A stretch of 64,000 bases of DNA from Haliclystus octoradiatus (lineage: Eukaryota; Cnidaria; Staurozoa; Stauromedusae; Haliclystidae). The position numbers and the translations under genes are program-made. Numbering within the stretch: position 1 is the first letter of the stretch; the number at the start of each line of letters is the position of its first letter. This document shows positions 11,071 to 24,728 of this stretch, piece after piece. The notes below the pieces were generated by a model. The model made no database searches. It had not been told where the DNA came from and saw nothing but the letters and a program-made list of their open reading frames with translations. The stretch covers positions 15,685,936 through 15,749,935 of the forward strand of contig OU744448.1 of assembly GCA_916610825.1 (NCBI GenBank). The letters are read 5' to 3'.

Positions 11071-13745
11071 TCAAAATGACCAAAAACAATGCTTAATTCC
11101 CAAGGGAATTTGAATTTGACAAAAACAGCTCAAAATGACCAAAAACAATGTTTAATTCCCAAGGGAATTCGAATTTGACAAAAACAGCTCAAAATGACCA
11201 TAAACAATGCTTAATTCCAAATGGAATTCGAATTTGACAAAAACAGCTCAAAATGATCAAAAACAATGTTTAATCTCCAAGGGAATTCGGAATTAACAAA
11301 AACAGCTCAAAATGATAAAAACAATGCTTAATTCCCAAGGGAATTCGAATTTGACAAAAACAGCTCAAAATGACCAAAAACAATGTTTAATTCCAAAGGG
11401 AATTCGGAATTAACAGAAACAGCTCAAAGTGACCAAATACAATGCTTAAATCCCAAGGGAATTCGAATTTGAAAAAACAGCTCAAAATGACCAAAAACAA
11501 TGCTTAATTCCCAAGGGAATTTGAATTTGACAAAAACAGCTCAAAATGACCAAAAACAATGTTTAATTCCCAAGGGAATTCGAATTTGACAAAAACAGCT
11601 CAAAATGACCATAAACAATGCTTGATTCCAAAGGGAATTCGAATTTGACAAAAACAGCTCAAAATGACCAAAAACAATGCTTAATTCCAAAGGGAATTCG
11701 GAATTAACAAAAACAGCTCAAAATGACCAAAAACAATGCTTAATTCCCAAGGGAAATCGAATTTAACAAAAACAGCTCAAAATGACCATAAACAATGCTT
11801 AATTCCCAAGGGAATTCGAATTTGATAAAAACAGTTCAAAGTGACCAAAAACAATGCTTAATTCCAAAGGGAATTCGGAATTAACAAAAACAGCTCAAAA
11901 TGACCAAAAACAATGCTTAATTCCCAAGGGAATTCGAATTTGATAAAAACAGCTCAAAATGACCAAAAACAATGCTTAATTCTCAAGGGAATTCGAATTT
12001 GACAAAAACAATTCAAAATGACCAAATACATTGCTTAATTCCCAAGGGAATTCGAATTTGATAAAAACAGCTCAAAATGACCAAAAACAATGCTTAAATC
12101 GCAAGGGAATTCGAATTTGACAAAAACAGCTCAAAATTACCAAAAACAATGCTTAATTCCAAAGGGAATTCGGAATTAACAAAAACAGCTCAAAAAGACC
12201 AAAAACAATGCTTAATTCCCAAGGAAATTCAAATTTGATAAAAACAGCTCAAAATGACCAAAAACAATGCTGAATTCCCAAGGGAATTCGAATTTGACAA
12301 AAACAGCTCATAATGACCGAAAACAATGCTCAATTCCCAAGGGAATTCGAATTTAACAAAAACAGCTCAAAATGACCAAAAACAATGCTTAATTCCCAAG
12401 GGAAATCGAATTTGACAAAAACAACTCAAAATGACCAAATACAATGCTAAATTCCCAAGGGAATTCGGAATTAACAAAAACAGCTCAAAATGACCAAAAA
12501 CAATGCTTAATTCCCAAGGGAATTCGAATTTGATAAAAACAGCTCAAAATAACCAAAAACAATGCTTCATTCCCAAGGGAAATTGAATTTGACAAAAACA
12601 GCTCAAAATGACCAAAAACAATGCTCAATTCTCAAGGGAATTCGAATTTAAGAAAAACAGCTCAAAATGACCAAAAACAATGCTTAATTCCCAAAAGAAT
12701 TCGAATTAGACAAAAACAGCTCAAAATGACCAAAAACAATGCTTAATTCCCAAGGGAATTCGAATTTGACAAAAACAGCTCAAAATGACCAAAAACAATG
12801 TTTAATTCCCAAGGGAATTCGAATTTGACAAAAACAGCTCAAAATGACCATAAACAATGCTTAATTCCAAATGGAATTCGAATTTGACAAAAACAGCTCA
12901 AAATGATCAAAAACAATGTTTAATCTCCAAGGGAATTCGGAATTAACAAAAACAGCTCAAAATGATAAAAACAATGCTTAATTCCCAAGGGAATTCGAAT
13001 TTGACAAAAACAGCTCAAAATGACCAAAAACAATGTTTAATTCCAAAGGGAATTCGGAATTAACAGAAACAGCTCAAAGTGACCAAATACAATGCTTAAA
13101 TCCCAAGGGAATTCGAATTTGAAAAAACAGCTCAAAATGACCAAAAACAATGCTTAATTCCCAAGGGAATTTGAATTTGACAAAAACAGCTCAAAATGAC
13201 CAAAAACAATGTTTAATTCCCAAGGGAATTCGAATTTGACAAAAACAGCTCAAAATGACCATAAACAATGCTTGATTCCAAAGGGAATTCGAATTTGACA
13301 AAAACAGCTCAAAATGACCAAAAACAATGCTTAATTCCAAAGGGAATTCGGAATTAACAAAAACAGCTCAAAATGACCAAAAACAATGCTTAATTCCCAA
13401 GGGAAATCGAATTTAACAAAAACAGCTCAAAATGACCATAAACAATGCTTAATTCCCAAGGGAATTCGAATTTGATAAAAACAGTTCAAAGTGACCAAAA
13501 ACAATGCTTAATTCCAAAGGGAATTCGGAATTAACAAAAACAGCTCAAAATGACCAAAAACAATGCTTAATTCCCAAGGGAATTCGAATTTGATAAAAAC
13601 AGCTCAAAATGACCAAAAACAATGCTTAATTCTCAAGGGAATTCGAATTTGACAAAAACAATTCAAAATGACCAAATACATTGCTTAATTCCCAAGGGAA
13701 TTCGAATTTGATAAAAACAGCTCAAAATGACCAAAAACAATGCTT
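11071..13745 (+). repeat. Duplicated block at 1,650-bp offset
   Basis: Segments of about 11,071-12,095 and 12,721-13,745 align at 1,650 bp (28 monomers less two bases). Shared markers are CCAAATGGAATTCG (around 11,221 and 12,871), AATGATCAAAAACAATGTTT, and the rare CTTGATTCC (11,621 and 13,271). The intervening 12,095-12,720 holds domain-1-type monomers (TTAAATCGCAAGG, CATAATGACCG), so this zone joins material from both sides. Confidence 0.82.
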
Positions 13746-13751
13746 AATTCC

Positions 13752-15900
13752 CAATTGAATTCGAATTTGACAAAAATAGCTCAAAATGACCAAATACAAT
13801 GCTTAATTCACAAGGGAATTCGAAATTGATAAAAACAGCTCAAAATGACGAAAAACATTGCTTAATTCCCAAGGGAAGTCGAATTTGACAAAAACAACTC
13901 AAAGTGACCAAATACAATGCTTAATTCCCAAGGGAATTCGGAATTAACAAAAACAGCTCAAAATGATAAAAACAATGCTTAATTCCCAAGGGAATTCGAA
14001 TTTGACAAAAACAGCTCAAAATGACCAAAAACAATGCTTAATTCTCAAGGGAATTCGAATTTGACAAAAACAGCTCAAAATAACCAAAAACAATGCTTAA
14101 TTCCAAAGGGAATTCGGAATTAACAAAAACAGCTCAAAATGACCAAAAACAATGCTTAATTCCCAAGGGAATTCGAATTTGATAAAAACAGCTCAAAATG
14201 ACCAAAAACAATGCTTAATTCTCAAGGGAATTCGAATTTGACAAAAACAATTCAAAATGACCAAAAACAATGCTTAATTCCCAAGGGAATTCGAATTTGA
14301 CAAAAACAACTTAAAATGACCAAATACAATGCTTAATTCCCAAAGAAATTCGAATTCAACAAAAACAGCTCAAAATTACCAAAAACAATGCTCAATTCCT
14401 AAGGGAATTCGAATTTAACAAAAACAGCTCAAAATGTCCAAATACAATGCTGAATTCCCAAGGGAAATCAAATTTAACAAAAACAGCTCAAAATGACCAG
14501 AAACAATGCCTAATTCCCAAGGGAATTCGAATTTGACAAAAACAGCTCAAAATGACCAAAAACAATGTTTAATTCCAAAGGGAATTTGGAATTAACAGAA
14601 ACAGCTCAAAGTGACCAAATACAATGCTTAAATCCCAAGGGAATTCGAATTTGAAAAAACAGCTCAAAATGACCAAAAACAATGCTTAATTTCCAAGGGA
14701 ATTTGAATTTGACAAAAACAGCTCAAAATGACCAAAAACAATGTTTAATTCCCAAGGGAATTCGAATTTGACAAAAACAGCTCATAATGACCAAAAACAA
14801 TGCTCAATTCCCAAGGGAATTCGAATTTAACAAAAACAGCTCAAAGTGACCAAAAACAATGCTTAATTCCCAATTGAATTCGAATTTGACAAAAACAGCT
14901 CAAAATGACCAAATACAATGCTTAATTCACAAGGGAATTCGAAATTGATAAAAACAGCTCAAAATGACGAAAAACATTGCTTAATTCCCAAGGGAAGTCG
15001 AATTTGACAAAAACAACTCAAAGTGACCAAATACAATGCTTAATTCCCAAGGGAATTCGGAATTAACAAAAACAGCTCAAAATGATAAAAACAATGCTTA
15101 ATTCCCAAGGGAATTCGAATTTGACAAAAACAGCTCAAAATGACCAAAAACAATGCTTAATTCTCAAGGGAATTCGAATTTGACAAAAACAGCTCAAAAT
15201 AACCAAAAACAATGCTTAATTCCAAAGGGAATTCGGAATTAACAAAAACAGCTCAAAATGACCAAAAACAATGCTTAATTCCCAAGGGAATTCGAATTTG
15301 ATAAAAACAGCTCAAAATGACCAAAAACAATGCTTAATTCTCAAGGGAATTCGAATTTGACAAAAACAATTCAAAATGACCAAAAACAATGCTTAATTCC
15401 CAAGGGAATTCGAATTTGACAAAAACAACTTAAAATGACCAAATACAATGCTTAATTCCCAAAGAAATTCGAATTCAACAAAAACAGCTCAAAATTACCA
15501 AAAACAATGCTCAATTCCTAAGGGAATTCGAATTTAACAAAAACAGCTCAAAATGTCCAAATACAATGCTGAATTCCCAAGGGAAATCAAATTTAACAAA
15601 AACAGCTCAAAATGACCAGAAACAATGCCTAATTCCCAAGGGAATTCGAATTTGACAAAAACAGCTCAAAATGACCAAAAACAATGTTTAATTCCAAAGG
15701 GAATTTGGAATTAACAGAAACAGCTCAAAGTGACCAAATACAATGCTTAAATCCCAAGGGAATTCGAATTTGAAAAAACAGCTCAAAATGACCAAAAACA
15801 ATGCTTAATTCCCAAGGGAATTTGAATTTTACAAAAACAGCTCAAAATGACCAAAAACAATGTTTAATTCCCAAGGGAATTCGAATTTGACAAAAACAGC
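13752..15900 (+). repeat. Tandem duplication, 1,119-bp unit
   Basis: CCCAATTGAATTCG occurs at about 13,750 and 14,869, and GGGAAATCAAATTT at about 14,460 and 15,579. Both give an offset of 1,119 bp (19 monomers less two bases, fitting two 58-bp variants per unit). Copy 1 runs to about 14,780 and copy 2 from 14,871 to about 15,900. They end differently, at CTCATAATGACC against CTCAAAATGACCATAAAC. Confidence 0.83.
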
Positions 15901-18900
15901 TCAAAATGACCATAAACAATGCTTAATTCCAAAGGGAATTCGAATTTGACAAAAACAGCTCAAAATGACCAAAAACAATGCTTAATCTCCAAGGGAATTC
16001 GGAATTAACAAAAACAGCTCAAAATGATAAAAACAATGCTTAATTCCCAAGGGAATTCGAATTTGACAAAAACAGCTCAAAATGACCAAAAACAATGTTT
16101 AATTCCAAAGGGAATTCGGAATTAACAGAAACAGCTCAAAGTGACCAAATACAATGCTTAAATCCCAAGGGAATTCGAATTTGAAAAAACAGCTCAAAAT
16201 GACCAAAAACAATGCTTAATTCCCAAGGGAATTTGAATTTGACAAAAACAGCTCAAAATGACCAAAAACAATGTTTAATTCCCAAGGGAATTCGAATTTG
16301 ACAAAAACAGCTCAAAATGACCATAAACAATGCTTAATTCCAAAGGGAATTCGAATTTGACAAAAACAGCTCAAAATGACCAAAAACAATGCTTAATTCC
16401 AAAGGGAATTCGGAATTAACAAAAACAGCTCAAAATGACCAAAAACAATGCTTAATTCCCAAGGGAAATCGAATTTAGCAAAAACAGCTCAAAATGACCA
16501 TAAACAATGCTTAATTCCCAAGGGAATTCGAATTTGATAAAAACAGTTCAAAGTGACCAAAAACAATGCTTAATTCCAAAGGGAATTCGGAATTAACAAA
16601 AACAGCTCAAAATAACCAAAAACAATGCTTAATTCCAAAGGGAATTTGGAATTAACAAAAACAGCTCAAAATGACCAAAAACAATGCTTAATTCCCAAGG
16701 GAATTCGAATTTGATAAAAACAGCTCAAAATGACCAAAAACAATGCTTAATTCTCAAGGGAATTCGAATTTGACAAAAACAATTCAATATGACCAAATAC
16801 ATTGCTTAATTCCCAAGGGAATTCGAATTTGATAAAAACAGCTCAAAATGACCAAAAACAATGCTTAAATCCCAAGGGAATTCGAATTTGACAAAAACAG
16901 CTCAAAATGACCAAAAACAATGCTTAATTCCAAAGGGAATTCGGAATTAACAAAAACAGGTCAAAAAGACCAAAAACAATGCTTAATTCCCATGGAAATT
17001 CGAATTTGATAAAAACAGCTCAAAATGACCAAAAACAATGCTGAATTCCCAAGGGAATTCGAATTTGACAAAAACAGCTCATAATGACCAAAAACAATGC
17101 TCAATTCCCAAGGGAATTCGAATTTAACAAAAACAGCTCAAAGTGACCAAAAACAATGCTTAATTCCCAATTGAATTCGAATTTGACAAAAACAGCTCAA
17201 AATGACCAAATACAATGCTTAATTCACAAGGGAATTCGAAATTGATAAAAACAGCTCAAAATGACGAAAAACATTGCTTAATTCCCAAGGGAAGTCGAAT
17301 TTGACAAAAACAACTCAAAGTGACCAAATACAATGCTTAATTCCCAAGGGAATTCGGAATTAGCAAAAACAGCTCAAAATGATAAAAACAATGCTTAATT
17401 CCCAAGGGAATTCGAATTTGACAAAAACAGCTCAAAATAACCAAAAACAATGCTTAATTCCAAAGGGAATTCGGAATTAACAAAAACAGCTCAAAATGAC
17501 CAAAAACAATGCTTAATTCCCAAGGGAATTCGAATTTGATAAAAACAGCTCAAAATGACCAAAAACAATGCTTAATTCTCAAGGGAATTCGAATTTGACA
17601 AAAACAATTCAAAATGACCAAATACATTGCTTAATTCCCAAGGGAATTCGAATTTGATAAAAACAGCTCAAAATGACCAAAAACAATGCTTAAATCCCAA
17701 GGGAATTCGAATTTGACAAAAACAGCTAAAAATGACCAAAAACAATGCTTAATTCCAAAGGGAATTCGGAATTAACAAAAACCAGCTCAAAAAGACCAAA
17801 AACAATGCTTAATTCCCAAGGAAATTCGAATTTGATAAAAACAGCTCAAAATGACCAAAAACAATGCTGAATTCCCAAGGGAATTCGATTTTGACAAAAA
17901 CAGCTGATAATGACCAAAAACAATGCTCAATTCCCAAGGGAATTCGAATTTAACAAAAACAGCTCAAAATGACCAAAAACAATGCTTAATTCCCAAGGGA
18001 ATTCGAATTTGATAAAAACAGCTCAAAATGACCAAAAACAATGCTTAAATCCCAAGGGAATTCGAATTTGACAAAAACAGCTCAAAATGACCAAAAACAA
18101 TGCTTAATTCCAAAGGGAATTCGGAATTAACAAAAACAGGTCAAAAAGACCAAAAACAATGCTTAATTCCCAAGGAAATTCGAATTTGATAAAAACAGCT
18201 CAAAATGACCAAAAACAATGCTGAATTCCCAAGGGAATTCGAATTTGACAAAAACAGCTCATAATGACCAAAAACAATGCTCAATTCCCAAGGGAATTCG
18301 AATTTAACAAAAACAGCTCAAAGTGACCAAAAACAATGCTTAATTCCCAATTGAATTCGAATTTGACAAAAACAGCTCAAAATGACCAAATACAATGCTT
18401 AATTCACAAGGGAATTCGAAATTGATAAAAACAGCTCAAAATGACGAAAAACATTGCTTAATTCCCAAGGGAAGTCGAATTTGACAAAAACAATTCAAAA
18501 TGACCAAAAACAATGCTTAATTTCCAAGGGAATTCGAATTTGACAAAAACAACTTAAAATGACCAAATACAATGCTTAATTCCCAAAGAAATTGGAATTC
18601 AACAAAAACAGCTCAAAATTACCAAAAACAATGCTCAATTCCTAAGGGAATTCGAATTTAAAAAAAACAGCTCAAAATGTCCAAATACAATGCTGAATTC
18701 CCAAGGGAAATCAAATTTAACAAAAACAGCTCAAAATGACCAGAAACAATGCCTAATTCCCAAGGGAATTCAAATTTGACAAAAACAGCTCAAAATGACC
18801 AAAAACAATGTTTAATTCCAAAGGGAATTTGGAATTAACAGAAACAGCTCAAAGTGACCAAATACAATGCTTAAATCCCAAGGGAATTCGAATTTGAAAA

Positions 18901-21900
18901 AACAGCTCAAAATGACCAAAAACAATGCTTAATTCCCAAGGGAATTTGAATTTGACAAAAACAGCTCAAAATGACCAAAAACAATGTTTAATTCCCAAGG
19001 GAATTCGAATTTGACAAAAACAGCTCAATATGACCATAAACAATGCTTAATTCCAAAGGGAATTCGAATTTGACAAAAACAGCTCAAAATGACCAAAAAC
19101 AATGCTTAATCTCCAAGGGAATTCGGAATTAACAAAAACAGCTCAAAATGATAAAAACAATGCTTAATTCCCAAGGGAATTCGAATTTGACAAAAACAGC
19201 TCAAAATGACCAAAAACAATGTTTAATTCCAAAGGGAATTCGGAATTAACAGAAACAGCTCAAAGTGACCAAATACAATGCTTAAATCCCAAGGGAATTC
19301 GAATTTGAAAAAACAGCTCAAAATGACCAAAAACAATGCTTAATTCCCAAGGGAATTTGAATTTGACAAAAACAGCTCAAAATGACCAAAAACAATGTTT
19401 AATTCCCAAGGGAATTCGAATTTGACAAAAACAGCTCAAAATGACCATAAACAATGCTTAATTCCAAAGGGAATTCGAATTTGACAAAAACAGCTCAAAA
19501 TGACCAAAAACAATGCTTAATTCCAAAGGGAATTCGGAATTAACAAAAACAGCTCAAAATGACCAAAAACAATGCTTAATTCCCAAGGGAAATCGAATTT
19601 AACAAAAACAGCTCAAAATGACCATAAACAATGCTTAATTCCCAAGGGAATTCGAATTTGATAAAAACAGTTCAAAGTGACCAAAAACAATGCTTAATTC
19701 CAAAGGGAATTCGGAATGAACAAAAACAGCTCAAAATAACCAAAAACAATGCTTAATTCCAAAGGGAATTTGGAATTAACAAAAACAGCTCAAAATGACC
19801 AAAAACAATGCTTAATTCCCAAGGGAATTCGAATTTGATAAAAACAGCTCAAAATGACCAAAAACAATGCTTAATTCTCAAGGGAATTCGAATTTGACAA
19901 AAACAATTCAATATGACCAAATACATTGCTTAATTCCCAAGGGAATTCGAATTTGATAAAAACAGCTCAAAATGACCAAAAACAATGCTTAAATCCCAAG
20001 GGAATTCGAATTTGACAAAAACAGCTCAAAATGACCAAAAACAATGCTTAATTCCAAAGGGAATTCGGAATTAACAAAAACAGGTCAAAAAGACCAAAAA
20101 CAATGCTTAATTCCCAAGGAAATTCGAATTTGATAAAAACAGCTCAAAATGACCAAAAACAATGCTGAATTCCCAAGGGAATTCGAATTTGACAAAAACA
20201 GCTCATAATGACCAAAAACAATGCTCAATTCCCAAGGGAATTCGAATTTAACAAAAACAGCTCAAAGTGACCAAAAACAATGCTTAATTCCCAATTGAAT
20301 TCGAATTTGACAAAAACAGCTCAAAATGACCAAATACAATGCTTAATTCACAAGGGAATTCGAAATTGATAAAAACAGCTCAAAATGACGAAAAACATTG
20401 CTTAATTCCCAAGGGAAGTCGAATTTGACAAAAACAACTCAAAGTGACCAAATACAATGCTTAATTCCCAAGGGAATTCGGAATTAACAAAAACAGCTCA
20501 AAATGATAAAAACAATGCTTAATTCCCAAGGGAATTCGAATTTGACAAAAACAGCTCAAAATGACCAAAAACAATGCTTAATTCTCAAGGGAATTCGAAT
20601 TTGACAAAAACAGCTCAAAATAACCAAAAACAATGCTTAATTCCAAAGGGAATTCGGAATTAACAAAAACAGCTCAAAATGACCAAAAACAATGCTTAAT
20701 TCCCAAGGGAATTCGAATTTGATAAAAACAGCTCAAAATGACCAAAAACAATGCTTAATTCTCAAGGGAATTCGAATTTGACAAAAACAATTCAAAATGA
20801 CCAAATACATTGCTTAATTCCTAAGGGAATTCGAATTTGATAAAAACAGCTCAAAATGACCAAAAACAATGCTTAAATCCCAAGGGAATTCGAATTTAAC
20901 AAAAACAGCTCAAAATGACCAAAAACAATGCTTAATTCCCAAGGGAATTCGAATTTGATAAAAACAGCTCAAAATGACCAAAAACAATGCTTAAATCCCA
21001 AGGGAATTCGAATTTGACAAAAACAGCTCAAAATGACCAAAAACAATGCTTAATTCCAAAGGGAATTCGGAATTAACAAAAACAGGTCAAAAAGACCAAA
21101 AACAATGCTTAATTCCCAAGGAAATTCGAATTTGATAAAAACAGCTCAAAGTGACCAAATACAATGCTTAATTCCCAAGGGAATTCGGAATTAACAAAAA
21201 CAGCTCAAAATGATAAAAACAATGCTTAATTCCCAAGGGAATTCGAATTTGACAAAAACAGCTCAAAATGACCAAAAACAATGCTTAATTCTCAAGGGAA
21301 TTCGAATTTGATAAAAACAGCTCAAAATGACCAAAAACAATGCTTAATTCTCAAGGGAATTCGAATTTGACAAAAACAATTCAAAATGACCAAATACATT
21401 GCTTAATTCCCAAGGGAATTCGAATTTGATAAAAACAGCTCAAAATGACCAAAAACAATGCTTAATTCCCAATTGAATTCGAATTTGACAAAAACAGCTC
21501 AAAATGACCAAATACAATGCTTAATTCACAAGGGAATTCGAAATTGATAAAAACAGCTCAAAATGACGAAAAACATTGCTTAATTCCCAAGGGAAGTCGA
21601 ATTTGACAAAAACAATTCAAAATGACCAAAAACAATGCTGAATTCCCAAGGGAATTCGAATTTGACAAAAACAACTTAAAATGACCAAATACAATGCTTA
21701 ATTCCCAAAGAAATTCGAATTCAACAAAAACAGCTCAAAATTACCAAAAACAATGCTCAATTCCTAAGGGAATTCGAATTGAACAAAAACAGCTCAAAAT
21801 GTCCAAATACAATGCTGAATTCCCAAGGGAAATCAAATTTAACAAAAACAGCTCAAAATGACCAGAAACAATGCCTAATTCCCAAGGGAATTCGAATTTG

Positions 21901-24728
21901 ACAAAAACAGCTCAAAATGACCAAAAACAATGTTTAATTCCAAAGGGAATTTGGAATTAACAGAAACAGCTCAAAGTGACCAAATACAATGCTTAAATCC
22001 CAAGGGAATTCGAATTTGAAAAAACAGCTCAAAATGACCAAAAACAATGCTTAATTCCCAAGGGAATTTGAATTTGACAAAAACAGCTCAAAATGACCAA
22101 AAACAATGTTTAATTCCCAAGGGAATTCGAATTTGACAAAAACAGCTCAAAATGACCATAAACAATGCTTAATTCCAAAGGGAATTCGAATTTGACAAAA
22201 ACAGCTCAAAATGACCAAAAACAATGCTTAATCTCCAAGGGAATTCGGAATTAACAAAAACAGCTCAAAATGATAAAAACAATGCTTAATTCCCAAGGGA
22301 ATTCGAATTTGACAAAAACAGCTCAAAATGACCAAAAACAATGTTTAATTCCAAAGGGAATTCGGAATTAACAGAAACAGCTCAAAGTGACCAAATACAA
22401 TGCTTAAATCCCAAGGGAATTCGAATTTGAAAAAACAGCTGAAAATGACCAAAAACAATGCTTAATTCCCAAGGGAATTGGAATTTGACAAAAACAGCTC
22501 AAAATGACCAAAAACAATGTTTAATTCCCAAGGGAATTCGAATTTGACAAAAACAGCTCAAAATGACCATAAACAATGCTTAATTCCAAAGGGAATTCGA
22601 ATTTGACAAAAACAGCTCAAAATGACCAAAAACAATGCTTAATTCCAAAGGGAATTCGGAATTAACAAAAACAGCTCAAAATGACCAAAAACAATGCTTA
22701 ATTCCCAAGGGAAATCGAATTTAACAAAAACAGCTCAAAATGACCATAAACAATGCTTTATTCCCAAGGGAATTCGAATTTGATAAAAACAGTTCAAAGT
22801 GACCAAAAACAATGCTTAATTCCAAAGGGAATTCGGAATTAACAAAAACAGCTCAAAATAACCAAAAACAATGCTTAATTCCAAAGGGAATTTGGAATTA
22901 ACAAAAACAGCTCAAAATGACCAAAAACAATGCTTAATTCCCAAGGGAATTCGAATTTGATAAAAACAGCTCAAAATGACCAAAAACAATGCTTAATTCT
23001 CAAGGGAATTCGAATTTGACAAAAACAATTCAATATGACCAAATACATTGCTTAATTCCCAAGGGAATTCGAATTTGATAAAAACAGCTCAAAATGACCA
23101 AAAACAATGCTTAAATCCCAAGGGAATTCGAATTTGACAAAAACAGCTCAAAATGACCAAAAACAATGCTTAATTCCAAAGGGAATTCGGAATTAACAAA
23201 AACAGGTCAAAAAGACCAAAAACAATGCTTAATTCCCAAGGAAATTCGAATTTGATAAAAACAGCTCAAAATGACCAAAAACAATGCTGAATTCCCAAGG
23301 GAATTCGAATTTGACAAAAACAGCTCATAATGACCAAAAACAATGCTCAATTCCCAAGGGAATTCGAATTTAACAAAAACAGCTCAAAGTGACCAAAAAC
23401 AATGCTTAATTCCCAATTGAATTCGAATTTGACAAAAACAGCTCAAAATGACCAAATACAATGCTTAATTCACAAGGGAATTCGAAATTGATAAAAACAG
23501 CTCAAAATGACGAAAAACATTGCTTAATTCCCAAGGGAAGTCGAATTTGACAAAAACAACTCAAAGTGACCAAATACAATGCTTAATTCCCAAGGGAATT
23601 CGGAATTAACAAAAACAGCTCAAAATGATAAAAACAATGCTTAATTCCCAAGGGAATTCGAATTTGACAAAAACAGCTCAAAATAACCAAAAACAATGCT
23701 TAATTCCAATGGGAATTCGGAATTAACAAAAACAGCTCAAAATGACCAAAAACAATGCTTAATTCCCAAGGGAATTCGAATTTGATAAAAACAGCTCAAA
23801 ATGACCAAAAACAATGCTTAATTCTCAAGGGAATTCGAATTTGACAAAAACAATTCAAAATGACCAAATACATTGCTTAATTCCCAAGGGAATTCGAATT
23901 TGATAAAAACAGCTCAAAATGACCAAAAACAATGCTTAAATCCCAAGGGAATTCGAATTTGACAAAAACAGCTCAAAATGACCAAAAACAATGCTTAATT
24001 CCAAAGGGAATTCGGAATTAACAAAAACCAGCTCAAAAAGACCAAAAACAATGCTTAATTCCCAAGGAAAATCGAATTTGATAAATCCAGCTCAAAATGA
24101 CCAAAAACAATGCTGAATTCCCAAGGGAATTCGATTTTGACAAAAACAGCTGATAATGACCAAAAACAATGCTCAATTCCCAAGGGAATTCGAATTTAAC
24201 AAAAACAGCTCAAAATGACCAAAAACAATGCTTAATTCCCAAGGGAATTCGAATTTGATAAAAACAGCTCAAAATGACCAAAAACAATGCTTAAATCCCA
24301 AGGGAATTCGAATTTGACAAAAACAGCTCAAAATGACCAAAAACAATGCTTAATTCCAAAGGGAATTCGGAATTAACAAAAACAGGTCAAAAAGACCAAA
24401 AACAATGCTTAATTCCCAAGGAAAATCGAATTTGATAAAAACAGCTCAAAATGACCAAAAACAATGCTGAATTCCCAAGGGAATTCGAATTTGACAAAAA
24501 CAGCTCATAATGACCAAAAACAATGCTCAATTCCCAAGGGAATTCGAATTTAACAAAAACAGCTCAAAGTGACCAAAAACAATGCTTAATTCCCAATTGA
24601 ATTCGAATTTGACAAAAACAGCTCAAAATGACCAAATACAATGCTTAATTCACAAGGGAATTCGAAATTGATAAAAACAGCTCAAAATGACGAAAAACAT
24701 TGCTTAATTCCCAAGGGAAGTCGAATTT
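15360..24728 (+). repeat. Higher-order repeat, about 3.12-kb unit, three tandem copies
   Basis: Copies begin near 15,360, 18,484 and 21,606. GGGAAATCAAATT lies near 15,579, 18,703 and 21,825, at steps of 3,124 and 3,122 bp (about 53 monomers). The CCCAATTGAATTCG marker falls as pairs 1,180 or 1,178 bp apart, at 17,168/18,348, 20,292/21,470 and 23,414/24,594, with the same steps. A unit therefore holds a fixed succession of dozens of distinguishable monomers. Copies differ by scattered single bases, for example AATGAACAAAAAC for AATTAACAAAAAC near 19,716 and GATAAATCCAGCTC near 24,079. Such a long unit implies amplification of multi-kilobase segments, not single monomers. Confidence 0.87.

Larger units (their letters stand above)
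9320..11191 (+). repeat. Duplicated block at 1,061-bp offset
   Basis: Segments of about 9,320-10,130 and 10,381-11,191 align at 1,061 bp (18 monomers less one base). Shared rare variants are CAAAACTAATGC (9,431 and 10,492), TAATTTCAAAGGGAATTGGG, GGGAAATCAAATTTAAC and GACCAGAAACAATGCC (9,841 and 10,902). The first copy has TAAATCTAAAGG near 9,629 where the second has the ordinary TTAATTCCCAAGG. Several variants first seen here recur at later positions to about 56 kb. Confidence 0.82.
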
